The notes under the pieces were generated by a model. It was given only the letters and a program-made list of their open reading frames with translations, was not told the DNA's origin and did not search any database. This document shows positions 52,402 to 52,409 of a DNA stretch of 52,409 nt, piece after piece. The stretch is taken from the NCBI GenBank assembly GCA_030726725.1, contig JANRDC010000030.1, positions 1 through 52,409 on the forward strand, read 5' to 3'. The translations under genes were made by a program, and so were the position numbers. The first letter of the stretch is position 1. Each line of letters begins with the position of its first letter. Source of the DNA: Flavobacteriaceae bacterium (GTDB taxonomy: Bacteria > Bacteroidota > Bacteroidia > Flavobacteriales > Flavobacteriaceae).

Positions 52402-52409
52402 TTATTTAC

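Overview
The window reads as chromosomal DNA of a Bacteroidota bacterium, most likely a marine or aquatic Flavobacteriia-type organism. The evidence is: a type IX secretion C-terminal sorting domain on the large secreted glucanase; lipoproteins with acidic residues right after the lipobox cysteine; DUF3667, DUF2911, DUF5077/DUF3472 and DUF5117/5118-type proteins; CruF/CrtD-like carotenoid enzymes; and promoters of the Bacteroidota type (TTG, a 17-23 base spacer, then TAnnTTTG). Coding density is high. I see no tRNA, rRNA, CRISPR array, integrase or transposase. Only one gap exceeds 300 bases (13513-13819), and it is full of regulatory sequence.

Layout. 71-7416: an arylsulfotransferase-like lipoprotein, a DUF3667 membrane protein, a Gfo/Idh/MocA oxidoreductase with an NTF2-like protein, a DUF1801 protein, a divergent alkylation-repair pair (Ogt and AlkB), a VOC protein and a CLC-type anion transporter that looks like the fluoride subclass. 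7403-13800: a beta-1,3-glucan locus made of a surface lipoprotein and a giant multidomain GH81 glucanase, with an upstream array of 16-bp repeats and an intercistronic hairpin. 13820-19806: KatG, a Bcr/CflA efflux pump and a large zinc metalloprotease. 19843-21529: a divergent pair in which a membrane-anchored BspA-like (DUF285) receptor with a cytoplasmic winged-helix-like tail faces a small soluble protein with the same type of tail. 21540-24506: an SDR and two carotenoid enzymes.

24588-28335 is a candidate bicarbonate-uptake locus: a LysR regulator and DUF4440 protein on one side, and DUF6671, two small unknown proteins and an SbtA-type permease on the other. 28339-33626: Sua5, a prohibitin-like lipoprotein, AlkD, and an ECF sigma / anti-sigma / coiled-coil beta-barrel operon. 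The anti-sigma gene carries a cluster of perfect GC-rich palindromes. 33697-39065: a sterol-desaturase-like protein, a YdeI/DUF1801 protein, a small secreted protein coupled to a TsdA-like dihaem cytochrome, a secreted esterase broken by an in-frame stop in its signal peptide, and small proteins. 39153-47255: an MFS pump, Tpx and thioredoxin (convergent), a double GNAT protein, a DUF5077/DUF3472 lipoprotein, a nitroreductase and a penicillin-acylase-type hydrolase. 47292-52409: DUF2911, AT-rich membrane proteins, a second DUF285 lipoprotein, a DUF1295 enzyme, a DoxX pair and an incomplete PAP2 phosphatase at the edge.

The strongest candidates for undescribed biology are the BspA-receptor/winged-helix pair, the repeat array plus attenuator-like hairpin controlling the glucan locus, the GC-rich palindromes lying in frame inside genes, and near-leaderless promoters in which TAnnTTTG ends exactly four bases before the start codon of ogt, alkB and sua5. 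All calls come from reading the sequence. No database search was run, and domain borders are approximate.
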